Below, one piece after another: positions 13,645 to 26,246 of a stretch of DNA of 64,000 bases (positions are counted from its first letter, which is position 1; each line of letters opens with the position of its first letter). The translations under genes were made by a program, and so were the position numbers. This DNA is from Mya arenaria (taxonomy: Eukaryota; Mollusca; Bivalvia; Myida; Myidae). The DNA lies in assembly GCF_026914265.1 (NCBI RefSeq), contig NC_069130.1, forward strand, positions 17,772,866 through 17,836,865, in the 5' to 3' direction. The notes beneath the pieces were generated by a model that was not told where the DNA came from, did no database searches, and was given only the letters and a program-made list of their open reading frames with translations.

Positions 13645-15893
13645 CGAGGGACAAACGTCAACTTTCAATTGATCATGACATTTATAGATCACAATGCGCT
13701 GTGGTAAATAGGATGCTGAAACAAGCCCGTGTTGACTTTTACACAAGCAAAATTGAATCTTATGGGAGTGACCAGAAAAGTCTGCATAGAATAACTAAAA
13801 CTCTTCTTGGAAACACAAATGAGGTAATTTTACCATTGCATTCGTCTCCAAAACAGCTCGCTCAGAATTTCAGCGACTTCTTTATTGGGAAGATCGAAAA
13901 TATCAGAGACAATATTACCTCACAAAAGCAGTCTTCATCTGGTGTTGGTGATATAGAAGCTGATTATATAGGAGTTGAATATGATAAGTTTACACCAGCA
14001 TCGGAGGATGAAGTGAAATCGATAATCCGTAAGTCAGCCAGTAAATCATGTGAATTGGATCCTATCCCAACATGGTTACTTAAAGAATGTCTTGATGAGC
14101 TTACACCTGTGATGACCAAAGTCATAAATGCATCCCTACAATCTGGATATGTGCCACGATCATTCAAACACTCACGAATAAGACCACTTCTAAAAAAGCC
14201 AAGTCTAGACGCAAATGATCTTAAAAATTACAGGCCAGTGTCTAATTTGCCTTTTATATCAAAAATCTTGGAGAAAGTGGTAGATGTCCGAATTGAAAAT
14301 CATCTAAAAAACAATGAACTTCATGAAGTCAACCAGTCAGCCTATCGGAAATTCCACTCAACCGAAACCGCACTGTTGAAAGTTCAAAATGACATTCTTC
14401 AATCACTGGACAGAAATAATGTAACTATTCTAGTAATGTTAGATCTGTCGGCTGCTTTCGATACAATTGACCACGAGACGCTTCTTACTCGCTTAGAACA
14501 TCACTTCGGTATCACAGGGACACCACTTACATGGATGAGGTCCTACCTCAGTGATCGCTATCAAACAGTAGCCATTAATGGTGAACTCTCGGACCCAGTG
14601 CTGATGAAGTACAGCGTACCCCAAGGGTCTGTTCTTGGCCCCAAAAACTATACAATGTACACAAAGCCTGTTGGAGCTATTTGTAGAAACCATGACTTGG
14701 ACAACCATTTCTATGCGGATGATTCGCAATTATACTTATCGTTCAAACCATTAAACACAATTTCAATTGAAGAATCTGTCAATCGCATTGAACACTGTCT
14801 GAATGACATAGTGAAATGGATGAACAACAACATGTTAAAGCTAAATGCGGACAAAACAGAATTAATCATATTCTCATCTGAGCACAACTCAAAAACAGTT
14901 TCAAATGTCTCCGTCACCGTCGATGGCTCTGTAATCAAACAATCACCAAGTGTTAGGAATCTGGGCGCTTATCTTGACTCAAACATGAAGCTGGATCAAC
15001 ACGTCAATAGTGTTTGTAGAAATTTTTACGCACAATTGCGACACATTGGCCATATAAGACCTTATCTAACACTGAACGCAACCAAATCTCTGGTAAACTC
15101 TTTTGTTACATCTCGCATAGACTACTGCAATGCTCTCCTGTACGGTGTTCCAAAGCAGATATTAAACAAACTACAAACTGTTCAAAATACGGCAGCGAGA
15201 ATTGTTACGAGGACAGCAAGGTACGACCATATAACCCCCGTGCTACAGGAACTACATTGGCTCCCTGTGCAATGCAGAGTAGAGTACAAAATTCTAACAC
15301 ACACATTTAAAGCGCTCCATGACCAATCGCCTGCGTACATTGTGGACATGTTAGAAATATACAGAGCATCCAGAAATCTGAGGTCGAAAAATAAGTCACT
15401 GACGTTAGTTGTGCCTAAATGTCGGACGGCGCGTTATGGTGACAGAAGTTTCCAGTCAGCATCAGCTAAGTTATGGAATGCCCTACCATCTGACATCAGA
15501 GACTGTAACACCTTGCAAAGTTTTAAGAAGGCTCTGAAAACCCACTATTTTAAACAGTATTATGGACGATAAGTGTTTTATTATTTTATTTCCGAGTGCA
15601 TGGATCTATCCGGGATTTAACAGCTTGTTGTTACTTTATCTTTATTTTTTTTTGGTTTTCACTAACTCTGAAATTATTAATCTATTATTTTATAGTTATT
15701 TCAAACATTTTATATTATATTAATTTTGTACATATGTACTATGCATAAACACTTTGTTTTAATTGACTAGCGTTAATATTGTTATAAGCATTTTAGTTTG
15801 TCTATTGTTTTATATTACATTGTAAAGCACTTTTGAACATACTTTATGTATGAAAAGAGTGCTATAGAAATATGGTATATAATAATAATAATA
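13645..15893 (+). mobile_element. 5'-truncated CR1/L2/Rex1-type LINE
   Basis: Non-LTR retrotransposon inserted in copy 2. Copy 1 (near 6,700-6,730) continues across the position without it. The element begins abruptly inside the reverse-transcriptase reading frame, so the endonuclease half is missing, as expected from incomplete target-primed reverse transcription. After the stop codon there is a ~320-base AT-rich 3' UTR ending in an (ATA)n tail at about 15,880-15,893, a microsatellite tail rather than poly(A). No clean target-site duplication could be recognised. Confidence 0.85.
13647..15572 (+). CDS. LINE reverse transcriptase (5'-truncated ORF2)
   Basis: The frame is open from the truncation point to TAA (642 codons). 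Counting residues from position 13,701, the RT fingers motif NYRPVSNLPFISKILEK lies near 178. The first catalytic aspartate is D248 in LDLSAAFDTIDH, PQGSVLGP follows, and the active-site YADD box is residues 338-341. The C-terminal part has the LHWLPVQCRVEYKIL block and the LWNALPSDIR block typical of CR1/L2/Rex1-group ORF2. The apurinic-endonuclease domain that normally precedes the RT is absent. The palm after GPKNY is slightly unusual. The coding frame has no internal stop, so the insertion is fairly recent, but the copy cannot mobilise itself because of the 5' loss. Confidence 0.88.
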   Translation, partial: RDKRQLSIDHDIYRSQCAVVNRMLKQARVDFYTSKIESYGSDQKSLHRITKTLLGNTNEVILPLHSSPKQLAQNFSDFFIGKIENIRDNITSQKQSSSGVGDIEADYIGVEYDKFTPASEDEVKSIIRKSASKSCELDPIPTWLLKECLDELTPVMTKVINASLQSGYVPRSFKHSRIRPLLKKPSLDANDLKNYRPVSNLPFISKILEKVVDVRIENHLKNNELHEVNQSAYRKFHSTETALLKVQNDILQSLDRNNVTILVMLDLSAAFDTIDHETLLTRLEHHFGITGTPLTWMRSYLSDRYQTVAINGELSDPVLMKYSVPQGSVLGPKNYTMYTKPVGAICRNHDLDNHFYADDSQLYLSFKPLNTISIEESVNRIEHCLNDIVKWMNNNMLKLNADKTELIIFSSEHNSKTVSNVSVTVDGSVIKQSPSVRNLGAYLDSNMKLDQHVNSVCRNFYAQLRHIGHIRPYLTLNATKSLVNSFVTSRIDYCNALLYGVPKQILNKLQTVQNTAARIVTRTARYDHITPVLQELHWLPVQCRVEYKILTHTFKALHDQSPAYIVDMLEIYRASRNLRSKNKSLTLVVPKCRTARYGDRSFQSASAKLWNALPSDIRDCNTLQSFKKALKTHYFKQYYGR

Positions 15894-16226
15894 ACAAACA
15901 ACAGAACGTCCTGGAAACAGCCACACGAAACAAAAAAATACCAGAATTATTATGGGTAGTACACATAGTGGAATAACAATTTCATTAAAATTCATTACAA
16001 TTACATAGCACATTCAAACTTTAAAAAACACACACTTATTTACAAAATGTCATCAAAATTGCTGATTTAATATAATTAACATTGTACGCACGGCTCATGC
16101 TTGTTATTTGTTATCTCGCTAACAACAGCATTTATTTTATGTTCCAAGTATAAGTAACACATCTCATAAAATATCCTTTACACCACGCTTTTTAACACGA
16201 ACAATTATATCCACAACAGACGAACA

Positions 16227-16326
16227 ACGGCAATTTGAATGTTGTATATTCGCCTTTGTTTCGCCCTTGTCTAAAAATTCCCTCAACGTCTCATGAGCTC
16301 AGCGCATTTCGAGCAAAAATATGAAC
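16227..16326 (-). pseudogene. Decayed DTC-like terminal exon (copy-2 partner of 7,201-7,287)
   Basis: It has the same acceptor sequence AACTTCAG as the copy-1 exon at 7,287 and the same relative position. One frame reads LREFLDKGETKANIQ, matching the KGITEANI helix pattern. That frame is not open back to the acceptor: all three frames meet stops or the wrong phase. It is best read as a dead duplicate of a Deltex C-terminal exon. Confidence 0.4.
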
Positions 16327-16816
16327 CTGAAGTTATAAAGCGTACTAAATGAACTACATTAACCAAAGTAAAACAAAAGTATATGCTTAATACTATATAA
16401 TGTTACCTTATATCACATTGTAATTTCTAAAACTGTAAAACGATATGAAAACCAAGCAACTGCATCAATTATGCGCTATTGTAACATTAAGATATAACAA
16501 TGTTGACAATACAACTATCTTAAGCAGAATTATCCAGGACAACAAAACAGTATCCAGACCCTTTATAAGCAAATAATTTACATGCAAATTTACATGCAAA
16601 TTATTATTCATAATGATGTCAAGATATTAAAAAAGTCCAATGTAAACTTGACGAAGTAATTCATGGTTTGTTTGTATTGAAACAAAGCAACGCCATTACG
16701 ACGAGCTCAGTTTAGCCATTACTATTCCTTTATTATACGAGCATTTCAAAACTAATTTCACTTAAGGCAAAAAAGCAAACTCGATGGCTGTGAGAAAGCT
16801 TCAAGATTGGCATTCT

Positions 16817-17033
16817 TTATACAATCATCGCATGCATATTTTGAATATATGACATTATCATTTGGGATGATAATTTCGACAACACAACACTAATGCCAAG
16901 TAACTGACCATCGACAGTCAATGACTTGTACAGCTTCTCTGTCTGATTTATGTCCTTCTTTGTGATTCCTTTGGCTGACAGTTCCGCTTTCAACGTACGT
17001 ATGTATCTATAGTAATCCACTGTTGTACTCAAT
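16817..17033 (-). CDS. Terminal exon of a Deltex-like gene
   Basis: Minus-strand acceptor ATTTTAG, then an exon read in phase 1 that stays open to TAA. It carries DYYRYIRTLKAELSAKGIT, the paralogue of the 7,957-8,074 exon and similar to the end of the Deltex C-terminal domain. Relative to copy 1 the ORF runs on for about 30 further codons because the copy-1 stop is not conserved. If the upstream DTC exon (20,809-20,978) uses the donor GTATAT at 20,808, its phase 2 end fits this exon's phase. The two could therefore be consecutive exons of one gene across a ~3.8-kb intron. That join is inferred. Confidence 0.5.
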
Positions 17034-18370
17034 CTAAAATATAATTTAACTACATATATACATTTATTCAACGTAATGCAAAGGTGATCAATAACTTTGA
17101 AAGTTTCACGGTAGACTATAACTATACAGACACTGTTTTTATAGGTAACATCTGAGGTCACACTCATGTAGGAAAGACTCACGAGTCACATTAGTTGGAT
17201 AGTAACGTTAATAATATACAAACACATGTAACTTATACTTACAACGTATTATATGATAATTGAACTTTGTTTCAAATGCAACGTATAAAAAAACAGATGC
17301 AAACTGGTTCTTCTGTACACATATAGTTGTCCCTGACCTCTTTAAATCTGTCTACATTCTACATTATATATAAGAAAACATTTTTTTATAGTGTGTAGTT
17401 AAAACTGTTTAATTAAACAGTATAAATCAGTAACTTGTTTAGCTTGAGTACTGGGGAAATGATTTGAGGCATTTTAACAAAAGAGCTGCATTGCAGTTTA
17501 TTTATTTTTTGAAAATTCTTGAATTCAGTGCTGCAGTGTTCAACAATGTTAAATTTCACGGCAACTGTGACAGTGACATACAGGATATTTGTTCAATTCA
17601 GTATAAGATCGTAATTTATTTCATGAGCTTCATGGAAAAACATATCTTTACGAGTGGCGAATCCACAAGTAAAACTATAGTATTTCTTTGATCAAAGGTA
17701 AAATTGAATAACATGTTACAATAAAATGAAATAAAAAGTTTATTTTCGGAGATCAATTAGTATTTTTTTTCTAAATATTCATTTCAAAAACGATTTCCCC
17801 CCGCCGCTACCCAACGGACGGGGTAAACGCACTTAACGCACTTTTTATAGTTTATAATTCAGTCTCTTTTGTTTGTGCAATTTTTTTATGAAAACTAACT
17901 ATTGAACGTTTATTTATGCATCAAATAATAACGAAAACAGATTTAAATTAGACAGGGCATTAGTACATAACCAAATTACTACGCGGCCATTTATTGAGCT
18001 AACATTTAAAATGTCGTTTTTAACATGTTTGATATTGGGTCACATTGATACAACATCCTATTTATGTTCGAGCTGTTGTTTTTGTCGGTTTTAATGCAAG
18101 CAAATGTTCGCACATTCAGCTTGATAGTTTATGAACAAGTTTGAAAAACATAGTTATCATTTTTCTAATAAACGGTAAGTTGTTTATATCCAAATATATC
18201 TTTATTTAAACTAATGCAACCTCTTCCAAATCTTAAATTGTTTTGGCAATATTTTGTGGTTCAAAGCTGACGTAATTAGTTTTGTTAAAGAGGAAGTACC
18301 TAAAATGTAATTTTATAGAAGTTCTAAAAGTTGATATTTTGAATCCTAATTTTGCATTTTTTTTCAATGA

Positions 18371-20777
18371 TAACACTCCGTCTTTCATCGAGAGGCATAA
18401 CATTAAGTATGTTAATCCGCATTTTCTTCAGACATAATGTATGTTAAATATGAAATTATTCGCCTCCGTTTTAATTAATAGAGCTTTCTTAATGATATGG
18501 TGACTTGACCGTATTGTATTTGCATTATAATGTTTCACTCTTTGAATAGCTTGCGTGAAGACAGCCCATAATTCAAATGTTATATTTTAAAAAGATGCAA
18601 TGCCAAAATTTCTGCTATTTTAAAAACATATCCAGCTGATCATTATATAAGTCGTAGACATACGGACGGTATACAAGCAATATAAACATTTAACAAGAGT
18701 ACCATGATGGGATGCTCAACGCTCGCCCGTTTGTGTTCACTATATCAGAGGGCATAACTTAAACGCTATGTGATGAATGGACTTCTAACCCAAGTTAAGA
18801 ATCTTTATGTGAGTAAGTGTACAGATGTTTGTGCTCATAATATCTACGGTTTTGATATTAAGACTTACGATAAAATATGCATTTAACTTAATCTTAATAT
18901 TTCGCATGAAACAAAACACATATTTAAAGTTCATATAATGAGAATAGAATTGAAAGTGATATTTTTTTTATTAACAGGTCTTCTTTCTTTAAAAAAACAA
19001 ATTTTTAAATGTTTGCATATATGTAATATTATCAGATTCTGCACTTGATTGTAGAAAGTAATCCTGTGAGTTTGTTTAAATTAATTCTGACAGGGTTAAT
19101 TGGAATCAGAGTTGTAAAATTTGACCAACGGATTTTGCAATTAAACTGGGATTTAAGATCTCCAACGGCGCATGCAAAAATTCGTCATTTACGCAATATT
19201 CTATTATAACGCATTGTATATTACCATCTGCTACTAAAGAAACAATTGTTGTATGATTATATAAGAATTTCAAATTTCATTTAAAGCTCATGTCTTTATA
19301 TTTAGAACTTGACAAACACACTTAAGAATCTATGGCGTCAGTTGTATGACGTCATCACTTCGGAGCTTTCCGTGCGCCTTTTATTTATAGGAGTTCACTG
19401 ACTAAAACAATAAATTAATTACAAGAAAAAATAATTTGATGAAATGAGTTTGCTTCTCTCACTGATTCGTTTCGCGTAGTTACTATGAAATGGGTGGAAA
19501 ACACGTCCAGATTGTTAATGCAGGAAAATCAGGAAATGATTCTTTAACTGACGTTACACACTGAAAGTTACGTTACGAATATGGTCTTCATTTTAAACGA
19601 AGTCTACATTATTTTTTAACTTCATGGACGGTGAAGTCGTGCTCCGTGATTCTCGTACATTGATTTTGTATACTATAGATTCCATTATAAACAAAACATG
19701 TTGAAAAAAAAACATTGCATTCAATTGTTAGATCATTTGCGATATGTTTTTCGATAAAAATAATTATATTGTATGAATATTGTATTCATAATTATATAAC
19801 AGGTCTATTTATTTGTTAGTTTGTCATTATACGCATAATTATCGACATTATATATCTATGCCTAATACTGAATATTACATAAGAAATTATTCAGTCCGTC
19901 ATTTGTATAAGAGCCATAGCTAATATTTTTTTTGGTATGAACCAAATCGTATTAATTTTCTTCCCGTAATGAGCAATATGTTATCAAGAATTCTAAACGC
20001 TGTTTTCTACCAAAGAACTATATTGCATGTTTCGGAATCCTTATTTTACATTCTGCACCATTGAAAATATATTGAATGTATACATACTATACCATTGAAG
20101 TAATGTTCGAACACTTGTTTTCGTCTTATGTTGTGTACGGAAGGAAATGTTTTGAAACAAATACGTTCGAAAATTGAGAATTGACACTTCCCTAATAAGG
20201 GATCAGTTGTGTTTATTTCTAAAAACATCTTCAGTGAAACGTATGCAATATGTCTTTACGAGCAATTATTATTTGTCATCATTTACAGATTCTAAAGTGC
20301 CGTATTTATTCAGGTAAAAGGGAAGTGAATGCAATTTCTTTAAAAAAAGTTCTGAAGTTGATAATTTTACCCCTTAGTTTGAAGTTCAATATCAAATTTA
20401 TATTTTAACTGTGGTTATTGCACTAATAAAACTCCTTAGTTTACCGAAAAACATGAAAATAGCATTCATACGCTGCTTTAGTAATACGTCATGTAAACCT
20501 AACTAACTTTACCTAAATTGAACTCCACCACTGACCTATTAAAACGTTATATGCTATTAAAAATTGCTTAACCTAACTACCACTTACAGCATGCTTTATA
20601 CATGTGATGCACATAATTACTGTACTTTTTAAAAACAGTAATACTAGCCCAAAACGTTCATACATGGACCCCTTTAACGAGACGGCACTCAGAACATAGT
20701 TCTCCTACTTTACAACAGTTAACGCCTATGCCTTCCTGAACGCCTTTAACTGACTCTTATTTTACATATTATAAAAT
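18371..20777. other. Intron or intergenic DNA, no feature recognised
   Basis: AT-rich and without coherent ORFs. If the DTC exons on either side belong to one minus-strand gene, most of this is its intron. A TGACGTCA motif near 19,347 is the only promoter-like site seen. Confidence 0.45.
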
Positions 20778-20808
20778 TTACCGGTAAATATACACTGACC
20801 CTATATAC

Positions 20809-20978
20809 AATGAGACGCCATCCAGGACAATTCTTCCTTCCTTTCCCAAGTTGAACATTAGCCCTCTCCTGAACGCCGCCTTTAACATCCTACATAGCAA
20901 CTCGCCCTCAGGGTCGTCCCACAAGTATCCTTTGAACGTATCGCCTTTATACGAGCTTCCCGGGGACGGATGGTGCGC
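20809..20978 (-). CDS. Deltex C-terminal (DTC) domain exon, first half
   Basis: The minus strand has a strong acceptor (CTTCTCACAG). The exon that follows is GC-richer than its surroundings and encodes HHPSPGSSYKGDTFKGYLWD, then DDPEGELLCRMLKAAFRRGL, then MFNLG. This is the hallmark order of the Deltex DTC domain: H-P-x-P-G, then Y-L-x-D-x-x-E-G, then a long amphipathic helix, then (L/M)(I/M)F. Deltex proteins join this domain to a RING to form an E3 ubiquitin ligase. The frame runs on to TAA at 20,778, but a donor GTATAT at 20,808 would end the exon in phase 2, matching the acceptor phase of the exon at 17,033. No RING exon was found upstream in the window. Confidence 0.65.
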
Positions 20979-22900
20979 CTGTGAGAAGGGAAGACAAACA
21001 TTGTGTTAGACGTGATGGATTTAACTTCTAAGAACACATTTGCCATAGAATGTATTGAACTTGAAAATTAATTTAACATGAAAATATATTGCAAGAAACA
21101 ACGGAACAATTCTGATTTTAATATAAGCGTCCATGATATTTCTGTTCTATAAAGTATGCATTTCGGCATATATTAATCCCTAAACTGTACAATTAAGGCG
21201 GTAGGATAAAGGAACAATACAAATGATGACATTTAAAGCAAAAGTACGGGCATGGTTAGATACATTAAAATATATTTTGCATATGTGTAATAAATTACGA
21301 TATCTACAGGTTCAAGAGCTTTTAGAATAGTACACGCAAAACAATCATATAAATTTTCTGCATATAGGGTACACTGATTTATTTCAGTAATATCTATTAT
21401 GTGATCGTAGCTTATTATTTAGTTCTACGGAGAAATGAAATTATTTATTTCGGTCTTTATAATATATTCTTACTAAAGTTAGAAAATAAAATTTCGGTGA
21501 TGCAATTAGTATGCTGGTGTTAAATTCAATTTTAAATGAAATAGAAATTATATCGAGTAACATCTATAACACAATAGATTGGATTGTGTTACATGACCAT
21601 GTATATTTATAAACTCGATTGCGATCTAATATTTTGAAATGAGCATACTGAAATCTCGAAATCCAAATTGGTACCTTTATATTAGTTCGGAATATGATAA
21701 ATGATTTTAATGAATTTTAGTAATTTGGTAAATTTGTGTAAATATGATGTTTATTCTACCAAGAAATATAGCGACGAAATCTGTTGTAAATTTAATCTTA
21801 TTTTTACTGAAACAAATGATTATACATTAATGAGTTAAATTAAATCCTATTTTCCTATTGTTATACTTATTAAGTTACATTTGAATCATTTAACCAAAAA
21901 CTATTTGATATTCATTTAACAAGGAAAGCTAACAGCTATCTGATTGACATTTAATTAATTACAGTTATTGCGAAAATATATCAATGTTGGTTAAATTAAA
22001 CATAGGCGCAAAATTGAATAGGGTATATTACCATATCATTTTTACATTTTATATCTTTGTCTTTCTTGTTTGGATGTGTTTTTGATATAATTTAAATCAA
22101 TTCGCTTAAACGTTTGTTTATGAAGGAACAATATTTTATAATTTTATCCAGATCAAGATTTGTTTTAAATTCAAAAAACAGCTACTACCGACAATTACTT
22201 GCAACTAAAACACATTATCACGGATGGGACAAAGACTCCTTTTTTCTACAATATATCCAAATGTTCAACGAAACAGGAACAATGTCATTCATTCAGTTTG
22301 TGCATCATCATTTTCCCGAGGCAAAACAGTCGTATTGCAGTTCGATTTTATCAATGTATATTACCCCTTAAAGCTTTAAATGCATAGCAATAAAATATTG
22401 GCATTCCTGATGACATCAACAATATGATTATTCAATCAAAATTAGTTAATTGTAACACATCTATTCCCTTTATGTTTTCAATATAATCATTATAATTCAT
22501 TTAGTATTAATGCTAATGTAATTTTCTGTATACCACAATAATACACTTGGCATAATATTTTCGGAAGGCTCCGACTCCATACTCGACATAAAGCGCTTTA
22601 ACATGAGCCATTTAAAAATACGATGCATAATAGTTGCGTGTCATCTCATTAAGATAAAAACTATACCTGTTTTAGCTTATAATTTAAAACACGTGTTTAG
22701 CCATTGAAATACGTACTTTTGCGTTCAGTGTATTGTATAACGTATATATTTCTGTTTGAATGCACTTAATGTTTTAAATGGAAACAAACAAACATTTAAT
22801 AAAGATATTGCAAACACGTTATATAATTGTCTACGTTTGAGTTAAATGAATTAGAAGACAATTAGTTTCTCATGTTTATAAAGGAATAACCTCCAGATGG
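20979..22900. other. Upstream of the DTC exon, no gene recognised
   Basis: Very AT-rich. Two short overlapping frames at 22,114-22,387 (+) have no motif and look like chance. The second duplicated segment begins at about 21,860. Confidence 0.4.
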
Positions 22901-22929
22901 CGCTTTATAAGCACGAGTGATTCATACGC

Positions 22930-23097
22930 ACGTGTATTTCGTGCGCATATGGATGTAAAAACAATCCGCATTAGGGAACAGATACTTTTAAAACGATAAA
23001 ATTGATTGTTAAAATTGAGGTCGTACCGGGCAGAAGGCAGTAGTCCGTGTATATTGCAGTGACCGGACAAGGCATTATTTTAATCATCTTACAGAGG
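22930..23097 (+). other. Possible 5' untranslated exon with splice donor
   Basis: A conserved patch shared with copy B ends in ACAGAGG followed by GTAAGT at 23,098, a near-consensus donor. Copy B has GTAAAT at the matching place. There is no ORF. It could be a non-coding first exon of the plus-strand gene whose last exon is at 31,442. The exon start is not determined. Confidence 0.3.
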
Positions 23098-23514
23098 GTA
23101 AGTCGTATTAAAACATGTTTGTTGTATGTTTTTGAAACGACGCGTACATGTACAACATGAAGATTCAGATTATGCAGTGGAAATATGGGACATGTAGAAA
23201 TTATGAGTTAATTCAGTTTATACAGAATTTGTAACCAGGGAGAATTTGTTGCATCTGTTTTTGAAGGCATCAATAAATATGTGTTAGAGGATTTTTTGCG
23301 CCATTTTAATATCAAGTGCTTCTAATTTTACATAGAAAGTGAGTGTTTAGTTAACATACTATTAAAGAATATTTAGGTGACTTTTTTATTTTTTTGCGGG
23401 GAGAAACACGTAGGAGAACAATGCAACATAATGAGGTCGGGGCTACACGGATCCCGCGGTTCCACGTGGCTGTGAACAGATGAGCTGTTTCACCTCATGG
23501 CAGCTGTTTTTCGT

Positions 23515-23530
23515 TGACGTCACTTCCTGT
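23515..23530 (+). promoter_or_regulatory. CRE/ETS composite promoter element (copy A)
   Basis: TGACGTCACTTCCTG joins a full CREB/ATF site to an ETS core. It is conserved at 35,682 in the diverged copy while much of the surrounding sequence is not, which suggests function. It is probably the promoter of the plus-strand gene fragment. Confidence 0.45.
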
Positions 23531-23740
23531 TCAAGTGCCGCGCTCTGATGGTGTTCTCCCGCCTATTGTGGTTTTCTGGTATAATATTACCTGTCAGCGT
23601 CAGCCGTAGTTTTGGCCATATAGTAAACACATAAAGATAAGTATTATAAATGAAATTAAATCTTCTCTGAATTGAACGAGAAAGATTTGAAGCAATGCCG
23701 AATAATTCTGGATTTTTTGGTTTAATTCAGAATGTTGGCA

Positions 23741-24103
23741 TTAAAGCTGCACTCTCACAGATGTACCATTTTTACAACTTTTTTATTTTTTGTCTTGGAA
23801 AGAGCAACTTTTTGCATAAATATCTGCAAACCAATAATATAAGATTTCTGACAAAAAAAGAGATCGTTGATTATCATATTTACGTTCTAAAATTAATGTT
23901 TAATGGCCTTAACCGTTACTAACGGTTTAAGAATAATGCATAAAACATCATTTTTTTAACTTAAATATACAAATCTGCGATCGAATTTTTGTCAGCAGTC
24001 TTATATAACTGGTTTCCATCAATTTTCGCAAAACTTAGCTCGTTCCAAGACAAAAAAATAAAAAAGGTATCAAAACGTTCAAGTTGTGAGAGTGCAGCTT
24101 TAA
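23741..24103. mobile_element. MITE with TTAA target duplication, copy 1
   Basis: Terminal inverted repeats begin TTAAAGCTGCACTCTCACA and end with the complement. Copy B of the segmental duplication (near 35,897) has a single GGCATTAAC without the element, so TTAA is the duplicated target. A TTAA target is typical of piggyBac-like transposition. It has no coding capacity. Two relatives lie at 26,247 and 27,243. Confidence 0.85.
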
Positions 24104-25079
24104 AATAAAAACAAATTTCAAAAAAAATACTTATTTAAGTTTATTATAAGTTGAGTTGTTAACAAACTGAGATATAAGTAAGAATGTTTATGTAAGTTTC
24201 AGTGATTTCTTCTGTGTTCGCTAATAAATACAAACATTGTTTCTTTACTTGTTTTTGTAATTGACTAAGTACATCTGGCTTGGCTGCCATTATATAATTG
24301 CTAGACAGATGAGTTCGAGGGCTGATCGCGAAGCTGTTCCATTTGACATATTTTCAGAAAACCATTTTTGGGCAAAAATATATACAGTATATATAATATT
24401 GTGATTCATATCCTAGAAAAATATTAGGTTCATATATGTACAAATTATTATTTTATTCAACATTTGTCCTTAAGTGCCATCTGGCAAAGCATTTTTCCCC
24501 CACGCAACTGTTCCATGTGAATGCAAGCAAATAGGACAGTTTCCAAGTCAAATTTAAAATAATTCTTCAAATGGAAAATGTTCTATTTGAATTAAAGTGT
24601 TTTTTGTCATTCATTTCTTTGATTTATATGAACGAAAAGCATGGATCTAAACTTATATGGCTTTAATGTATTTTTTTATCAAAATAGTTCTTCTGTTTTC
24701 AAATTGTACAGTTTCGCAGTATTATTTTTCTTATATAAGAACTTTTATTGCGAAACTGTTCTAAGTGCAGCAAATTTCTCAATATTAGGAACATTTTTTA
24801 TCAATGATAAATTAATATCATTAGAATATAAATTTGTAATAACTATATGATCATTAAATCAATTGAAATTAGAAAATATTCAAAAAATAAAAAGATACAA
24901 TGTCATCATTGTCATATCTGCATGACGTGATTTGAATTGATTTTTTTATGTTAATGTAAATAACAGTTTTGGTTATTATAAGTTTGTAATAAAATAAAAT
25001 ACTAAAAATTATACTTATAATAACTATATTATTAAACCTGTATTTATTATTTAAGTATTGGATGACTAATTATTTTACT

Positions 25080-25312
25080 TGTAACGAACGCTGTAGGCGG
25101 CAGATGTGCGTTCATAGTATAATATTCCGTTATAGACGGAAGTACGTTCATATTACGTATGTTAACTTGGTTGGTAGTATGCAGATTAGCAAAATCCTGG
25201 GTTTGTGTGGATTGAGAATTTACTGTATATAAATACCAGCGGACCCCTTCAGGGTAGAGCATGTTTTTCTCTGAAGGGAGCAATTGGTGTTTGTTTGACG
25301 TCGCACGTTACA
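25080..25312 (+). mobile_element. Solo LTR
   Basis: A 233-base sequence starts TGTAACGAACG, ends CGCACGTTACA and is flanked by the direct repeat TACT on both sides. Inside there is a TATA box (GTATATAAATACC near 25,219) and a GGACCCCTTCAGGG patch typical of a transcription start region. No internal retrotransposon sequence follows, so this is a recombined single LTR. The family (Gypsy-like or other) cannot be decided. Confidence 0.75.
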
Positions 25313-26246
25313 TACTTATACTGCCACATTAAAAATGTCCATCAGACCACACATATATAGTTTAATCATTCAACAACAATTTAATTCATTCTAGATAATT
25401 AATTATTAACTTTGTGACCTGGTTATACAACAAGTTTTATCATTTCACTCCTGTTTTCCCCCATTGAGAAATACAAGTACAAAAAGTCAATTACAATTAC
25501 AAAAGTTACTTAAATGTCCACAAAAGTATTCATGAAAATATTTGAAGATTCAAACTTAATATTTTCAATTTATGCAACAAAAATGCCTAAGTTTTCTAAC
25601 TGCAAATGGAATTCAAATAGTTGTGGCCCTGTGCAAACTATAAATAACAAAATTCTTATTCTTGTTCAAGATAATTAGGTTTTATGCCGTCTCATTTAAT
25701 AATATGGCCATACCTGCAAAATTGGGAATGTTCACATTGTAGAGATTAGAAATTGGGAACATGAGTTTCACTTAATTAATAAATCAAAGCTTGATTAGTA
25801 AGAACTGTGAATGCATCAAATTGTTCAATGTTTTGTCATAGAAAAAGAGTAAGTTGTTTAACACATTGGACCAGTTCATCTAAATTCAAAAATATGTACT
25901 GGGAATTTACCGATTTTTAATTAAGAAAAATATATGAAATTAATTTTATTTTTTCCGCATTTGGGAGCGGAATATAAGATAAAAAAGCTAAGAAAAATAT
26001 ACCCTAAGTTTCAAATTAATACCTTTTAACAAAATATGAAAATAAATGTGTTCTAGACAATAATTACTTAAGATGTCACGAACCTGTTTCTAATATCAAA
26101 AGTCAAACATGGTATGTATCACATACTCCCAAAACTTTCTAATTAAATCATTATACCTTTGGAAAGCACATGATTTGTTCCAATTTGTATCAATAACTGT
26201 AGTTTTGCTTCCTGCTTGGCGGGAAAAGCAATTAGTTTGATGGACC

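Larger units (their letters stand above)
11300..18370 (+). repeat. Segmental duplication, copy 2 (split by a LINE)
   Basis: Diverged copy of 4,610-9,385 with the same order of landmarks, including the two minus-strand DTC-like exons and the CCGCCGCTACCCAACGGA motif (8,830 and 17,802). It is about 2.3 kb longer than copy 1, nearly all explained by the LINE at 13,645-15,893. The rest of the colinearity is maintained. Ends are approximate. Confidence 0.7.

Noticed and set aside
13964..14938. Minus-strand frames within the LINE
   Set aside because: They are shadows of the reverse-transcriptase frame.
22114..22387. Two overlapping plus-strand frames of 85 and 62 codons
   Set aside because: They overlap in different frames, have no motif, and the diverged copy B does not keep either open.
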